This document shows positions 56,001 through 64,000 of a stretch of 64,000 nucleotides of DNA, in pieces. The stretch lies in NCBI GenBank assembly GCA_911728435.2, contig OU452198.1, positions 4,836,001-4,900,000 of the forward strand, read 5' to 3'. The notes beneath the pieces were generated by a model. That model did no database searches. It had not been told where the DNA came from and worked only from the letters and a program-made list of their open reading frames with translations. Every line of letters begins with the position of its first letter. Position 1 is the first letter of the stretch. A program made the position numbers and the translations under genes. This DNA is from Apoderus coryli (lineage: Eukaryota > Arthropoda > Insecta > Coleoptera > Attelabidae).

Positions 56001-57661
56001 ATTAGCCAATTTTTCTGGTATATTTGGGAAACATTTTTTTTTCGTTTTTGACTCTTTTTTTAAGACTATTTTCGAACGCCTGTGTGAACTAATTCTTTTA
56101 TGTAACATTTTTTAGGTTATATTCTATCACACCTATAAAAAATTATTCAATATTTCGGATAAGTTTAAGAACTATAATTTTTTTAAATTTTTGAACCCTC
56201 TTTTAAACCCCTTGCCTACGCTCAATGTTAATCACCACCTATAAATAGCCTGTAGTATTTTCGTACCAAATGTGGTTAAAATCCGTTAAGTGGTTTTTGA
56301 GTTATCACGGATACAAATTTTTTCTGACCCTTTTATAGAATTTTCACGAACGCCTATGGAACATTAATTTTTGTCGTGTATTTTTAACACCAACTCAACT
56401 AGTTAAATATAAAAAATTTTACATTTTAATTTTTTTTATTTTACCCCTTTTTCTACTATTTACGAACGCCTATGTAAATAAAAATTTTATGCTGCATTTT
56501 TTAGGTTATCTTATATCAAAGCTATATATAATTAGCCAATTTTTCTGGTATATTTGGGAAACATTTTTTTTTCGTTTTTGACCCTTTTTTAACACTATTT
56601 TCGAACGCCTGTGTGAACTAATTCTTTTATGTAACATTTTTTAGGTTATATTCTATCACAACTATAAAAAATTATTCAATATTTCGGATAAGTTTAAGAA
56701 CTATGATTTTTTAAATTTTTGAAACCTCTTTTAAACCCGTTGCCTACGCTCAATGTTAATCACCACCTATAATTATCCTGTAGTATTTTCGTACCAAATG
56801 TGGTTAAAATCCGTTAAATGGTTTTTGAGTTATCACGGATACAAATTTTTTCTGACCCTTTTATAGAATTTTTACGGACGCCTATGGTACATTAATTTTT
56901 GTCGTGTATTTTTAACACCAATTCATCTAGTTAAATATAAAATTTTTTACATTTTAATTTTTTTTTATTTTACCCCTTTTTCTACTATTTACGAACGCCT
57001 ATGTGAATAAAAATTTTATGCTGCATTTTTTAGGTTATCTTATATCAAAGCTATATATAATTAGCCAATTTTTCTGGTATATTTGGGAAACGTTTTTTTT
57101 TCGTTTTTGACCCTTTTTTTAAACTATTTTCGAACGCCTGTGTGAACCAATTCTTTTATGGAATATTTTTTAGCTTATATTGTATCACAACTATGAAAAA
57201 TTATTCCATATTTCGAATAAGTTTAGGAAATATATATTTTTTATGTTTTGACCCCTTTTCCACTATTTACGAACGCCTATGAAAGTAAGTTATTCATAAC
57301 ACATTTTATAGGTTATATTCTATCAAAACTATCAATAACTAGTTAATATTTCTGCTATTTTTAAGAAATACGTTTTTTTTTAATCTTTTTTACCCCATTT
57401 TACACTATTTTCGAACGCCAATGTGGTCTAATATTTTATGTTCAATATTTTAGGTTATATTCAATTAAATGCGTAAAAAATTATGCAGTATTTCGGATAA
57501 GTTTAAGAACTATGAATTTTTTTAATTTTTGAACCCTCTTTTAAACCCTTTGCCTACGCTCAATGTTTCCCAAAATCTAATCAGCTCCTTGCCATGTCCA
57601 ATAGTATTTTTGTACCAAATTTGGTTAAAATCTGTTAAGCGGTTTTTGCGTTTTCGTGGAT

Positions 57662-57692
<31 letters not shown>

Positions 57693-60600
57693 TACAGACA
57701 GACAGACAGACAGACAGACATTTTTTTAAAACTACTTATTTATGTATAAAATGACCAAAAAGAAGTATTTCCGGTGAAATTAAAAAAAATTTTTTTTTCA
57801 TGAAACTAATAGTCTCCATATATACATATATTACATATATGATATGGAGAGCTAAAAATTGCAAGAGCATGGATCGAACCCACAACCTTCCGATTACAAA
57901 GCCCACATACTACCCGCTAGCCTACACTCGGTACACATCTACTTTGCGAATTACCACGAGCACATATATTTATTTTTCGCAATTAATGGCACATGGTGTG
58001 CAATAATTGCATAGGTTATGTAATATTAATGCATTCTGCGTATCCTATGCCAATAGCGCTCCATGTAGCGCTACTTCAATAGGAAACGGAAAAATTACGC
58101 CCGGTTAATTGTTCTGAGAATAAAACTTCTCCTAAGATCTCGATACATGATGCTGCGAAATGTTGCATAAAGGAAAAATGTTCATCAAATCTCACTTCTC
58201 AATCCCTAACTGCGTAATATACATCATACCCAACAACTCCATGGCCCTTGATTTCAATGGGTTAATGATGCCAAATCATCTGAACGTCATCCAGGTATTA
58301 GGCAGTGCTAAACGATATGCCAATACGGGTTCTGGCACGATAAATTCTCCTTTAGACCATTCTCTTGTCAGAGATCAGCCACTCTTTAGACCAGAAACGC
58401 CAAGGATCTAGACCTGAGCCAGATTATTGATTCTCCCGATATTAGAGAGTCTGTTTTGACAATTCCACACTGTTATTGATGTGGATCCTGATGAGCTTGG
58501 CTATCAGAAAAGATTTTTATAGACTTTCGCGCACAGTGCTCCTGGTGATTTTTTTTTGTAAGGGTCCGTTCGACATGTGTCCCCGGTTTCACTGCAGCCT
58601 CTTGGGCTTATTGTGAAAATTCCCCGTATTTTATGCCACCCAATCCAACAACCCTGTACCCTCCACTAACTTGTGGAGTTCAGTTATGTGTTGGGTGTCA
58701 ATATCTGCAGGCGCAATCAGCGCGTGCCCAAAAATAGCGTGTCGCCTTCGCTGTAAGGCTACACACTCACATATCTCATGGTGAGCTGTTTCAACTGCCC
58801 CATTACACAATCTGCATTGCAGGTCCCCGTTATACAGCCGCATCTTTTTTAGGTAACTCCTCAGGGCGCAATGTCCAGTGAGGAGTCCTATAGTTATTCG
58901 AATCTGACTCCTGCTTAATGTTAGCAGTTTTCAGTTCGTTTTGTTTCTGCACCAGGTATGAATTTCTTACCATGTTCCTGCTTAGGAATATGTTCCCAAT
59001 ATCTCTGGTGCTCTTTTTTGGCCCAGCACTTCAGAAGTTCCCGCGCCGTTCTTTTAGACAAGCCCAGCGCAGGTTCAGTGCCAGTATATGGGTTTTCAGA
59101 GGCTTGTCTAGCCAGCCAATCCGCTCTCTCGTTGCCTTCTATTCCCGAGTGCCCCGGGACCCACACTAGATTAACCCTATTGTGTTCCGCCAAGGCTCTA
59201 AGTTCTTTTTGGCATTCCCATACCAGTTTCGTTGTCACCTTTGGTCTTTTTAGCGCCCTTAAGGCCGCCTGGCTATCTGAACATATATTGATTCGCTTAT
59301 TTGTATAGGCCATCAATTTATTTAGTTTTGCACACTGTAAAATTGCAAATACTTCGGCTTGAAACACGGATGTGTTTTTCCCCAGTGAGAATCTTAGATT
59401 CGAGTTCCTTGTCTCACTATATATTCCTGCACCACTTCCACCTGTAAACCAGGTTATTAAGAACTTTTCGGTCCATAATATGTGCCTCGAAGTTTATGTC
59501 CAAATCAAATTTTGATCTGATGTGGTCCATGGACATGTCTATGATACCATCCCCAATACATGCCCCAATTTTGGTATGTCCCCGATGAGTGGGTACAGTT
59601 CCTGCCAGCCCTCGCAGTCTAATGAATGCCGCCCCTGCCTCCATCCTTACCATGATGTGCAAGGGTGGGAGGTTCAGCAAAACTTCCATTGCCGCTGTCG
59701 GTGTAGTCCTAATAGCTCCCGTGATAGCTAAGCAGGCAAGTCTCTGTACCCTGCCCAACTCAGCAATGACGGTATGCTGTTTCATCTTCGTCCACCAAAC
59801 CAGCGACGAGTTTGTTATCATGGGTCTGATTACCGCAGTGTACAACCAGTGCATCATCTTTGGATTTAGTCCCCATGTTTTCCCATGAGAGCGTAAGCTT
59901 TGGGTCTAAAATGACCCCTAAATACTTTACCTCCCCGGACATTTTTACGATTTCACTTTGAAGATACAGTGGTCCTAGTCCCTCTGTTTTCTTCCTCCTG
60001 GTGAAAGCGATCGTTGCTGACTTTGACGGGTTCATTCTTAGTCCCTGTTCCAAAGTCCAGTTTGTTGCTACATCAAGGGCCCTTTGCATACGTTGCCTTA
60101 CTGTGCTATTAAACTTTCCCTGGACATATATGACTAGGTTATCTGCAAAAACCGGAAACCCAAATCCTTCATTGTCCACAACTTTTAGCAAATCGTCTAT
60201 AACCAGGTTCCACATCAGCGGAGACAGTACTCCCCCCTGCGGGCACCCTCATACAGGCTTAGCTATTATTGTATACCCCATTACTGAAGTACATACCATT
60301 CTTCCTTTAAGCATGCAGTTTATCCACCTGCAGCAAGTCGCATTGATGCCTCGTTGCCTCAATGTTTCTAGGATTGAGTTCGTTAAAACGTTATCGAAGG
60401 CTCCCTGTATGTCCAGGAAGGTTGCAAGTAGAACCTCCCTGCTCTCCAGGGCGTATTCCGCCTTACTAAATAATTGATGCAGCGCTGTCTCAGTCGACAT
60501 GCCGCTTATTGGTTCGGGTGTAATGGCACTATTTCCAGAGCCCCGTCCCGAATATGTCTATCTATTATTTTTTCCAGCGTCTTTAGCAAGAAAGACGTTA

Positions 60601-63600
60601 GACTTATTGGTCGCATAGCCTTTGCCCCTTCCTGTCCAGATTTCCCAGGTTTGGGTATAAATGCTACTCTGCTCATTTGCCAACTTTTTGGCAGGTAACC
60701 CAGTGCCAGACTGCCCCGATATACGCTCCTGGTGATACTCCCATGTATAAAATGTGAAGAAACATTCACAAATTGCTGTCGATCAAACAAGTAAGAGTTG
60801 TCACCAGAACTAATAAATGCACACGACGCGACTTCCACCTTTACCCGGAAATCCAAAGCTTCACAAGTGTACTGTGCAAAAGCTGCTAAGTTTGTGATTG
60901 AATTTAATTAAAAACTGTGCCCAAATATTCGTTCTTACTTGCTTATCTCAAAACTATACCCTAACTGCAACCGCCAACGATAAGTTTATAAATAGACGTG
61001 GGTTTTACGTAAGTCCCCATTTTGTTTCAAATTTCTTACCTGTATTAACTGTTCTGTAACAGTTTCCGTTAAAATACTTTCATCACATCGCAATAAAGCT
61101 TTTTTGATATCCTCAAAGTCCATATGTTTTAAACAGCCATTAAGTAAAATTAATATATTTTGTGCTACTTTACCATCCAATACTTTCAATTCTTTGACTT
61201 TTTTCAAGGTACCGGTATTGACGTTCCTAAAAAATCAACATTGCTTTAGGCATTCCAACGAATATGTAGAGAAATTTATAGAAAAAAAATATTTTTGATT
61301 GTACCTAATGTGGAAACTACTCAATTTCAATTACCCTTTACAATAAATAAAAAATAAAATCTTACTTTTCAGCCGTATCTTCCGTAGCAACTTTAGCAGG
61401 TTTAGATGAGAATTTCTTCGCCAAACCGTCCAAAATATCCGGTTCCGCCAAATCTTCTTCTTTCGCTTTAACCCAGAATGATTTTTCCGATAACTTTTGA
61501 GGTAATATCTGTAGGCAAAATGTATTATATTAGTTCAATTCAATAGTTAATGTATCCATGTGGACTCAAAAGAAATACAATTGACAAACACCAAGCAATC
61601 TTCGCTCATATATCCTGAATATCAAAGCAGGAATGAGCTTTCAAACTGCATGAACAAATACTTTGTTAATGTGGCACTAAATATCCTTAAGGGGCAGCAT
61701 ATTTGTCAAGGTGGTTCTAACTATGAATTTGCAGACTCAGAGGAAATCAATAATCAATCAATAAAAAACAAAAACAACTCAGGAATCGATGGAGTCCCTA
61801 CAAATGTTCTAAAGAAATGTGTATCTTTTACAGCTCGGCCGCTGTCTTACGTCGATTTATAAAAAAAAATCCTAATGATTTTAATAACTGCGCCAATAAC
61901 CTTGCTCTCTTCATTTTCAAAACTACTTGAAACAATTACACACAAAAGACGTTTTAACTTCTTTCAAGAAATTTGATGATGATTTTACTAACTGGGCCAA
62001 TAACCTTGCTCTCTTCATTTTCAAAACTACTTGAAACAATTACACACAAAAGACGTTTTAACTTCTTTCAAGAAAATTAATTATTACATAATATTGAACA
62101 TGGTTTCATTCCAACAAGGTCCACAGTATTTAAATAAACAAACGTATTTTAGATACTCTGGAGACTGGAGGTTCCTCTTGTGGGATATTGTTGGATTTAT
62201 CTGTCTAAAGCATTTGACTCCATAAATCACAATATTGTATTGAAAAAACTTGAATCCTACGGAGTCAGGGGCCTAGCTTTGGGGTGGGTTAGTTTTTTTA
62301 AAAGATGCTACTGATGCTCATGAATCGGACTTTCGGATGATCTTCACGGAAGTGCGTCAAGGTAGTATTCTGGGCCCTTTATTGCTCATAAAATATATTA
62401 ATGACAAGACGACTGGGAAATCCCGCAAGGGATTTCCCAGTCGTCTTGTTGTAGTCTTATCTATGACAAACGTCATTGAGGGTTGTAAAAAAATTTCAAA
62501 AAAAAAATATTGAATATCGAAAATAAATAGAAACATTTTTGAGTTACCCCGTAGATCACCTCTAGGAGCTTATAGTTTAACTTTCAAAGAAATCTTGAAT
62601 TGAAATCTAAAGAAATCAAAATATTACTTTTTTCTCCTTAACAAAATAAAGAAATACATTTTTGACTCAACCCGTATATAAATTTAAAGTTTATGCTAAA
62701 AATTGACTACCGTATCTTTCTATTTTGAAATTCGTTGGTTTAACCAGATGTTAAAATAACGTTAACGTTAATAGTGGTGGACGTTATTTTTTAGAACTAC
62801 CATATCTCTCTATTTTGAGATTCGTTGGTTGCAGTTATTATTCTACCATATCTCTCTATTTTGAAATTCGTTGGTTTTTCATAATTTGGAAATATTTTTT
62901 TCTAACGTTGGTGTCACTTATTTTACTAATAATTTGCTTGTCAGTTACCTTTTGTGTGCGGTAGCTGTCACAGTTTATACGACATTTGGAATAGTGATAT
63001 TTATAAAAGGAACGTAGTATCTGAGTATCTGTGGAGTGAGTCATATTTTTAGAGATTAATGGCCGCATTAAATCCCCTTGAAAAGTACCCGTTGGTGGGA
63101 TGTAGCAAAAAACAATTTTCCATATAGACAATCGTGCGGCTGCACCTTCGGTGCAGCTCTAAGTTAAGTCACATAGATAGCAGTCCTTTTTATGCAGATT
63201 TTCGACGACAAAAACAGCACTATCCGATTTTAATATATATGAAGCCATAACTGGTCCGAATTCGATGCTACTTTACTGTGATGACGCTACCCTTGGGATT
63301 CTGGTTGGCAGGTATGACGACTTGAGAGGAAAGTATGCGGAAATTCTTGAGAGTGCTGAGCGATGGTTAGCCCAAACCCAGCTTCTCTTAAACATCAGGA
63401 AAACTAACACAATTCACATAAGTAACCATTCTGGGAATTCTAGTAGCACAACTGCACTTTTCAACAATTAAATTACAGAATTGCTTGTTCCATTACATAA
63501 TGTACCAAGACTTTAAGTTATGTTGGCCGTTTAGTTGATCCACAACTCATCAGTAGTGATCAGCAGGCAATGTGGTACAAATTTCCAACATATACGAAGA

Positions 63601-64000
63601 GCTTATACTAGCACGACACACCGAATGGCAACAAGATGTATGTGGCGACATCTTGTCTTGTGAACTTTCACCGGGCTGCTCACACTAGATGTCGCCACAT
63701 ATATCTTGTGGCCAATTAAATTAACGTTTATCAAAATACAAAATTACTGCGTCTGACAACAGCCTCTGTGTGAAAGTGAGTAGGGCAGTTTCAAAAACTC
63801 TAATGGATAAGAAAAATATAAAACCTACATATTATGGTCTTTTTTTTATTACGGGGTAGATGAACCTATAAAAGTTCGAAACATGTCTCCTATAAAAAAT
63901 TTGATTAGACATTTAATTATATGATTCTTTATTAAAATTAATTTTTTGCTGAAGTATAATAAAAAAACCTTACCGTTTTCCAATTGGCCTTCTTCAACGG
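46916..64000 (-). CDS. dia: diaphanous-related formin, FH2 to DAD (3' half of gene)
   Basis: Ten exons join in phase into 449 residues: 63974->64000, 61366-61508, 61040-61226, 55051-55227, 54620-54772, 51291-51409, 50729-50864, 50479-50643, 50251-50408 and 46916-47000. Formins of this type nucleate and processively elongate actin filaments; Rho-GTP relieves the DID-DAD clamp. Seen: PLKKANWKT at the FH2 start, [82 protein letters not shown], a highly charged helix, then MDSLLEAL and a basic end ([12 protein letters not shown]). All FH2 blocks are present, with no frameshift or stop. The GBD/FH3, coiled coil and FH1 must lie beyond the right edge. Introns total over 14 kb and are full of transposons. 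Confidence 0.93.
47225..47301 (-). pseudogene. 3' end scrap of the 28.3/58.5-kb LINE family, target of the hAT insertion
   Basis: TGGTTTCATGGTAGCTTCAT..GGGCTTATAGTGAAAG and TTATGCCACTCAATCCA match the 3' end of the LINEs at 28345-28440 and 58585-58660. The match resumes after the hAT-like element at about 49103 (GTTCGGTTATGTGCTTCG). Confidence 0.65.
47302..49094. mobile_element. 1.8-kb hAT-like element carrying a satellite array
   Basis: TIRs CAGTGGTCGCCAACC (47302-47316) and, inverted, CAGTGGTCGCCGACC (ending 49094) differ at one base. Perfect 8-bp duplications CACTAGAC lie at 47294-47301 and 49095-49102. The interior is nearly all satellite: anchors GGGGYCTT at 47395, 47547, 47721, 47895, 48069, 48221, 48395, 48569, 48743 and 48911. 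Short unique ends (about 80-90 bp) flank it. No ORF. It lies in the last intron of dia. CAGTGGTCNCCAACC ends and 8-bp duplications are typical of hAT. Confidence 0.9.
47395..49010 (+). repeat. satellite, 174-bp and 152-bp monomers, about 9.6 units
   Basis: Anchor spacings are 152, 174, 174, 174, 152, 174, 174, 174 and 168 bp. The 152-bp type replaces the segment with CTAAGAAACTATCCTTAATG by a shorter GTTTAGGCGTATG and occurs at units 1 and 5. Same monomer as 21565-22130. Divergence between units is low. Confidence 0.9.
49103..49990 (-). pseudogene. decayed LINE sequence (weak)
   Basis: On the minus strand around 49730-49830 a frame reads F(V)[18 protein letters not shown], resembling the 'YMDDLKLYA' catalytic box of some non-LTR retrotransposons. 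[20 protein letters not shown] precedes it. No longer ORF; several stops. The remaining sequence of this dia intron shows nothing else. Confidence 0.35.
50251..50408 (-). CDS. dia: dia exon: charged helix and first residues of DAD
   Basis: [20 protein letters not shown], then [17 protein letters not shown] and QEGVMD. Ends ATGGACAG before GTATGTTG, so the DAD core is split here. Confidence 0.92.
50479..50643 (-). CDS. dia: dia exon: end of FH2
   Basis: [52 protein letters not shown]. The acceptor must be the ATAG at 50644-50647, since the earlier CTTAG would place a TAG in frame. Confidence 0.9.
50729..50864 (-). CDS. dia: dia exon: FH2 C-terminal part 2
   Basis: [20 protein letters not shown], then DDKFVEIMD. 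The donor GTATCC is weaker than the others but keeps phase 0; reading on would give an unrelated tail and then a stop. Confidence 0.85.
50865..50995. other. dia intron
   Basis: Intron 50865-51290. This left part is AT-rich with no feature; the tRNA-like sequence follows. Confidence 0.4.
50996..51072 (+). tRNA. tRNA-like sequence (Ala GGC-like) or SINE head
   Basis: A-box-like TAGTTTAATTGATAAAACA and B-box-like GGTTCACATTCC. The anticodon arm CCTGA-CCGGCAA-TTGGG pairs (with wobbles) and shows GGC. The T arm GTGGG-TTCACAT-TCCAC pairs. C replaces the universal U33, and the acceptor arm is poor, so a tRNA-derived SINE or pseudogene is more likely than a working tRNA. It lies in a dia intron on the opposite strand. 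Confidence 0.45.
51073..51290. other. dia intron remainder
   Basis: Possible tail of the SINE; nothing else recognised. Confidence 0.3.
51291..51409 (-). CDS. dia: dia exon: FH2 C-terminal part 1
   Basis: [38 protein letters not shown]; the codon for R is split with the next exon (AG|A). Confidence 0.92.
51410..51870. other. dia intron, non-coding
   Basis: No domain or repeat recognised. Confidence 0.3.
51875..52215 (+). pseudogene. LINE C-terminal remnant behind a short transposon-type ORF start
   Basis: 51877-51957 reads [20 protein letters not shown] and stops. From about 51960 the peptide [20 protein letters not shown], then [12 protein letters not shown] matches the 'W..IA.DR..WR..I..G...FE' C-terminus of many insect LINEs. 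After one stop, CDKI and [16 protein letters not shown] recall their terminal C2H2-like knuckle. Dead fragment. Confidence 0.55.
52216..52700. other. dia intron, non-coding
   Basis: No feature recognised. Confidence 0.3.
52708..54276 (+). pseudogene. LINE RT in dia intron, (ATT)n tail
   Basis: 52708-53094 ([58 protein letters not shown]), 53045-53452 ([42 protein letters not shown]), 53427-54041 ([38 protein letters not shown], ending GTLSVVSLN). YADD intact; PQGS is PQVT. Two or three frameshifts (about 53050, 53450). Ends in ATT repeats at 54258-54276. Opposite in strand to dia. Confidence 0.85.
54277..54619. other. dia intron, non-coding
   Basis: No feature recognised. Confidence 0.3.
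54620..54772 (-). CDS. dia: dia exon: FH2 GNYMN motif
   Basis: [48 protein letters not shown]; phase 0 at both ends. GNYMN.G is the best-conserved FH2 signature. Confidence 0.95.
54869..54979. repeat. imperfect inverted repeat with GTTTCGTCC arms
   Basis: ATGCCAACGTTTCGTCCAT at 54869 is mirrored by ATGGACGAAACGTTGCCAT ending 54979. Arms of about 49 bp have roughly nine mismatches around a 12-bp AT centre. Each arm contains GGACGAAACG preceded by a CTGCAGAGGTC-like segment, recalling a hammerhead core with one substitution. Confidence 0.55.
55051..55227 (-). CDS. dia: dia exon: FH2 coiled-coil/post region
   Basis: [34 protein letters not shown], then [11 protein letters not shown]; phase 0 at both ends. 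Directly continues LIQ of the preceding exon despite the 5.8-kb intron. Confidence 0.92.
55425..57855. mobile_element. 2.4-kb tandem-repeat element, copy 2, in dia intron
   Basis: Same element as 42.5-44.9 kb: starts TGTTGCCCTCGAGGCACGAA, TAGCTCTCCATAT at about 55445, units with GTTAAGTGGTTTTTGAGTTA at 55752 and 56285 and a variant at 56813 (533 and 528 bp). It has (CAGA)n at 57662-57720 and ATATGGAGAGCTA near 57843-57855. No ORF of its own; the 66-codon ORF over the CAGA run is an artefact. Confidence 0.8.
57662..57720 (+). repeat. (CAGA)n microsatellite
   Basis: About 14 units with one CATA change. Confidence 0.9.
57857..57925 (-). tRNA. tRNA-like sequence (Thr TGT-like) or SINE head
   Basis: The minus strand has TAGGCTAGCGGGTAGTATG (A-box-like), GGGCTTTGTAATCGG (anticodon arm with TGT) and GTGGGTTCGATCC (good B box). 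The acceptor stem does not close properly. It directly follows the tandem-repeat element. Most likely a tRNA-derived SINE or tRNA pseudogene. Confidence 0.45.
57960..58545. other. dia intron, non-coding
   Basis: An 83-codon ORF at 58160-58411 has no recognisable domain. Otherwise nothing. Confidence 0.3.
58551..60856 (-). pseudogene. RNase H-bearing LINE, nearly complete RT to C-terminus
   Basis: 60506-60856 ([39 protein letters not shown]), 60249-60500 ([20 protein letters not shown]), then [20 protein letters not shown], 59760-60215 ([31 protein letters not shown]), 59417-59857 ([20 protein letters not shown]), RNase H 58921-59367 ([49 protein letters not shown]), C-terminal Cys segment 58631-58843 ([27 protein letters not shown]). 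The box is FADN, so a catalytic aspartate is lost. Short T-run 3' tail at 58550-58557. Same strand as dia, in its largest intron. Confidence 0.88.
61040..61226 (-). CDS. dia: dia exon: FH2 knob region
   Basis: [40 protein letters not shown], then TEQLIQ; a GTAAGA donor leaves phase 0. (K)ELKVLD.K.AQN is the FH2 hallmark. Confidence 0.92.
61366..61508 (-). CDS. dia: dia exon: FH2 lasso/linker
   Basis: [19 protein letters not shown], then [21 protein letters not shown] acceptor, GTAAGA donor, ends phase 2. The W after SF is the conserved lasso tryptophan. Confidence 0.9.
61540..62403 (+). pseudogene. decayed LINE with 104-bp internal tandem duplication
   Basis: 61560-61862 encodes the pre-RT part ([37 protein letters not shown]). 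Then a piece around [20 protein letters not shown] is present twice (61888-61991 and 61992-62095, period 104 bp). From about 62195 comes [20 protein letters not shown] and, later, [10 protein letters not shown] (for PQGS). Many stops. In a dia intron, opposite strand. Confidence 0.7.
62404..62449. repeat. perfect 21-bp hairpin with GCAA loop
   Basis: Arms ACAAGACGACTGGGAAATCCC type (62404-62424) and its exact reverse complement (62429-62449), loop GCAA (a GNRA tetraloop if transcribed). It lies immediately after the LINE motif INDKT, so it either inserted there or arose by fold-back. Confidence 0.85.
62705..62878 (+). repeat. three copies of a 33-bp sequence
   Basis: CTACCRTATCTYTCTATTTT followed by GARATTCGTTGGTT starts at about 62708, 62800 and 62844. 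Spacing is irregular; the function is unknown. Surrounding intron sequence is otherwise featureless. Confidence 0.7.
63240..63475 (+). pseudogene. LINE RT catalytic-box fragment
   Basis: [15 protein letters not shown], then [20 protein letters not shown]: the palm (Y-C-D-D for Y-A-D-D) and following helix of a non-LTR RT, ending at a stop at 63470. It may be the continuation of the LINE at 61.5-62.4 kb after an insertion. Confidence 0.6.
63505..63600 (-). ncRNA. degraded hammerhead homologue of 32.87 kb
   Basis: The minus strand reads CACATTGCCTGC, then CTGATGA, stem II GTTG-TGGAT-CAAC (compensatory to GTCG/CGAC), TAAAC for GAAAC and GGCC. The cleavage triplet and 3' stem I are deleted, with sequence resuming at AACATAACTTAAAGTCTTG, as downstream of the intact copy. 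Flanking sequence is also shared. Confidence 0.6.
63600..63973. other. dia intron with an inverted repeat and a hammerhead-like motif
   Basis: AAGATGTATGTGGCGACATCT at about 63635 is mirrored by AGATGTCGCCACATATATCTT at about 63685-63707. Near 63851 GATGAACC...GTTCGAAACATGTCTCC resembles the core of the 12.7-kb motif. No gene. Confidence 0.4.
63974..64000 (-). CDS. dia: dia exon (partial): start of FH2
   Basis: Nine codons, PLKKANWKT, before a GTAAGG donor. The (L)K(K/R)ANW motif is the lasso start of FH2. It continues beyond the window. Confidence 0.85.

Noticed and set aside
50996..57925. Functional tRNA genes
   Set aside because: Both tRNA-like sequences have weak acceptor stems and one lacks U33; SINE or pseudogene is the safer reading.
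58160..58411. 83-codon ORF in a dia intron
   Set aside because: No recognisable domain and no splice signals; likely chance.

Overview
The window is insect nuclear DNA. It is AT-rich, its genes have canonical GT-AG introns, and it is packed with decayed LINEs, Tc1/mariner-like and hAT-like DNA transposons and tandem repeats. I see no bacterial, plasmid or phage organisation and no CRISPR array. The insect order cannot be fixed by eye.

Three host-like loci stand out. (1) From 46.9 kb to the right edge, on the minus strand, lies the 3' half of a diaphanous-type formin gene. Ten exons join in phase and encode the FH2 domain, a charged coiled-coil linker and a C-terminal DAD whose core motif MDSLLEAL is split by an intron. 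(2) At 18.6-23.2 kb, plus strand, four exons encode a zinc-knuckle + PR/SET + six C2H2 finger protein of the PRDM7/9 type. (3) At 15.1-16.8 kb, minus strand and head to head with it, a paralogue keeps the N-terminal SUMO-motif region and seven C2H2 fingers but has no PR/SET block. The introns before the finger exons are homologous in the two genes.

Layout: 0-2.4 kb holds a frameshifted pogo/Tigger-like tail and coding-like scraps, including a minus-strand exon that resembles formin FH3. 2.4-9.5 kb holds LINE fragments, one of them nested with a 13-bp target duplication inside a mariner-like transposase. 9.5-13.6 kb is AT-rich and gene-poor. 13.7-24.6 kb holds a 293-bp hAT-like MITE, the two zinc-finger genes and a Harbinger-like element. 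25-41.6 kb is a LINE graveyard with nested transposons, a near-palindrome with 196-bp identical arms, a strong hammerhead ribozyme candidate at 32.9 kb and a 980-bp hAT-like element. 41.6-45.5 kb is a mariner-like element split by a 2.4-kb tandem-repeat element. 46.9-64 kb is the formin gene, with introns filled by LINEs, a 1.8-kb hAT-like element carrying a 174/152-bp satellite, a second copy of the 2.4-kb tandem-repeat element and tRNA-like SINE heads.

Most reverse transcriptase ORFs here are broken by frameshifts, stops or altered catalytic motifs. The most unusual items are the SET-containing/SET-less paralogue pair, three hAT-like non-autonomous elements (each with a perfect 8-bp target duplication) built around internal tandem or palindromic repeats, and the hammerhead-type motifs.
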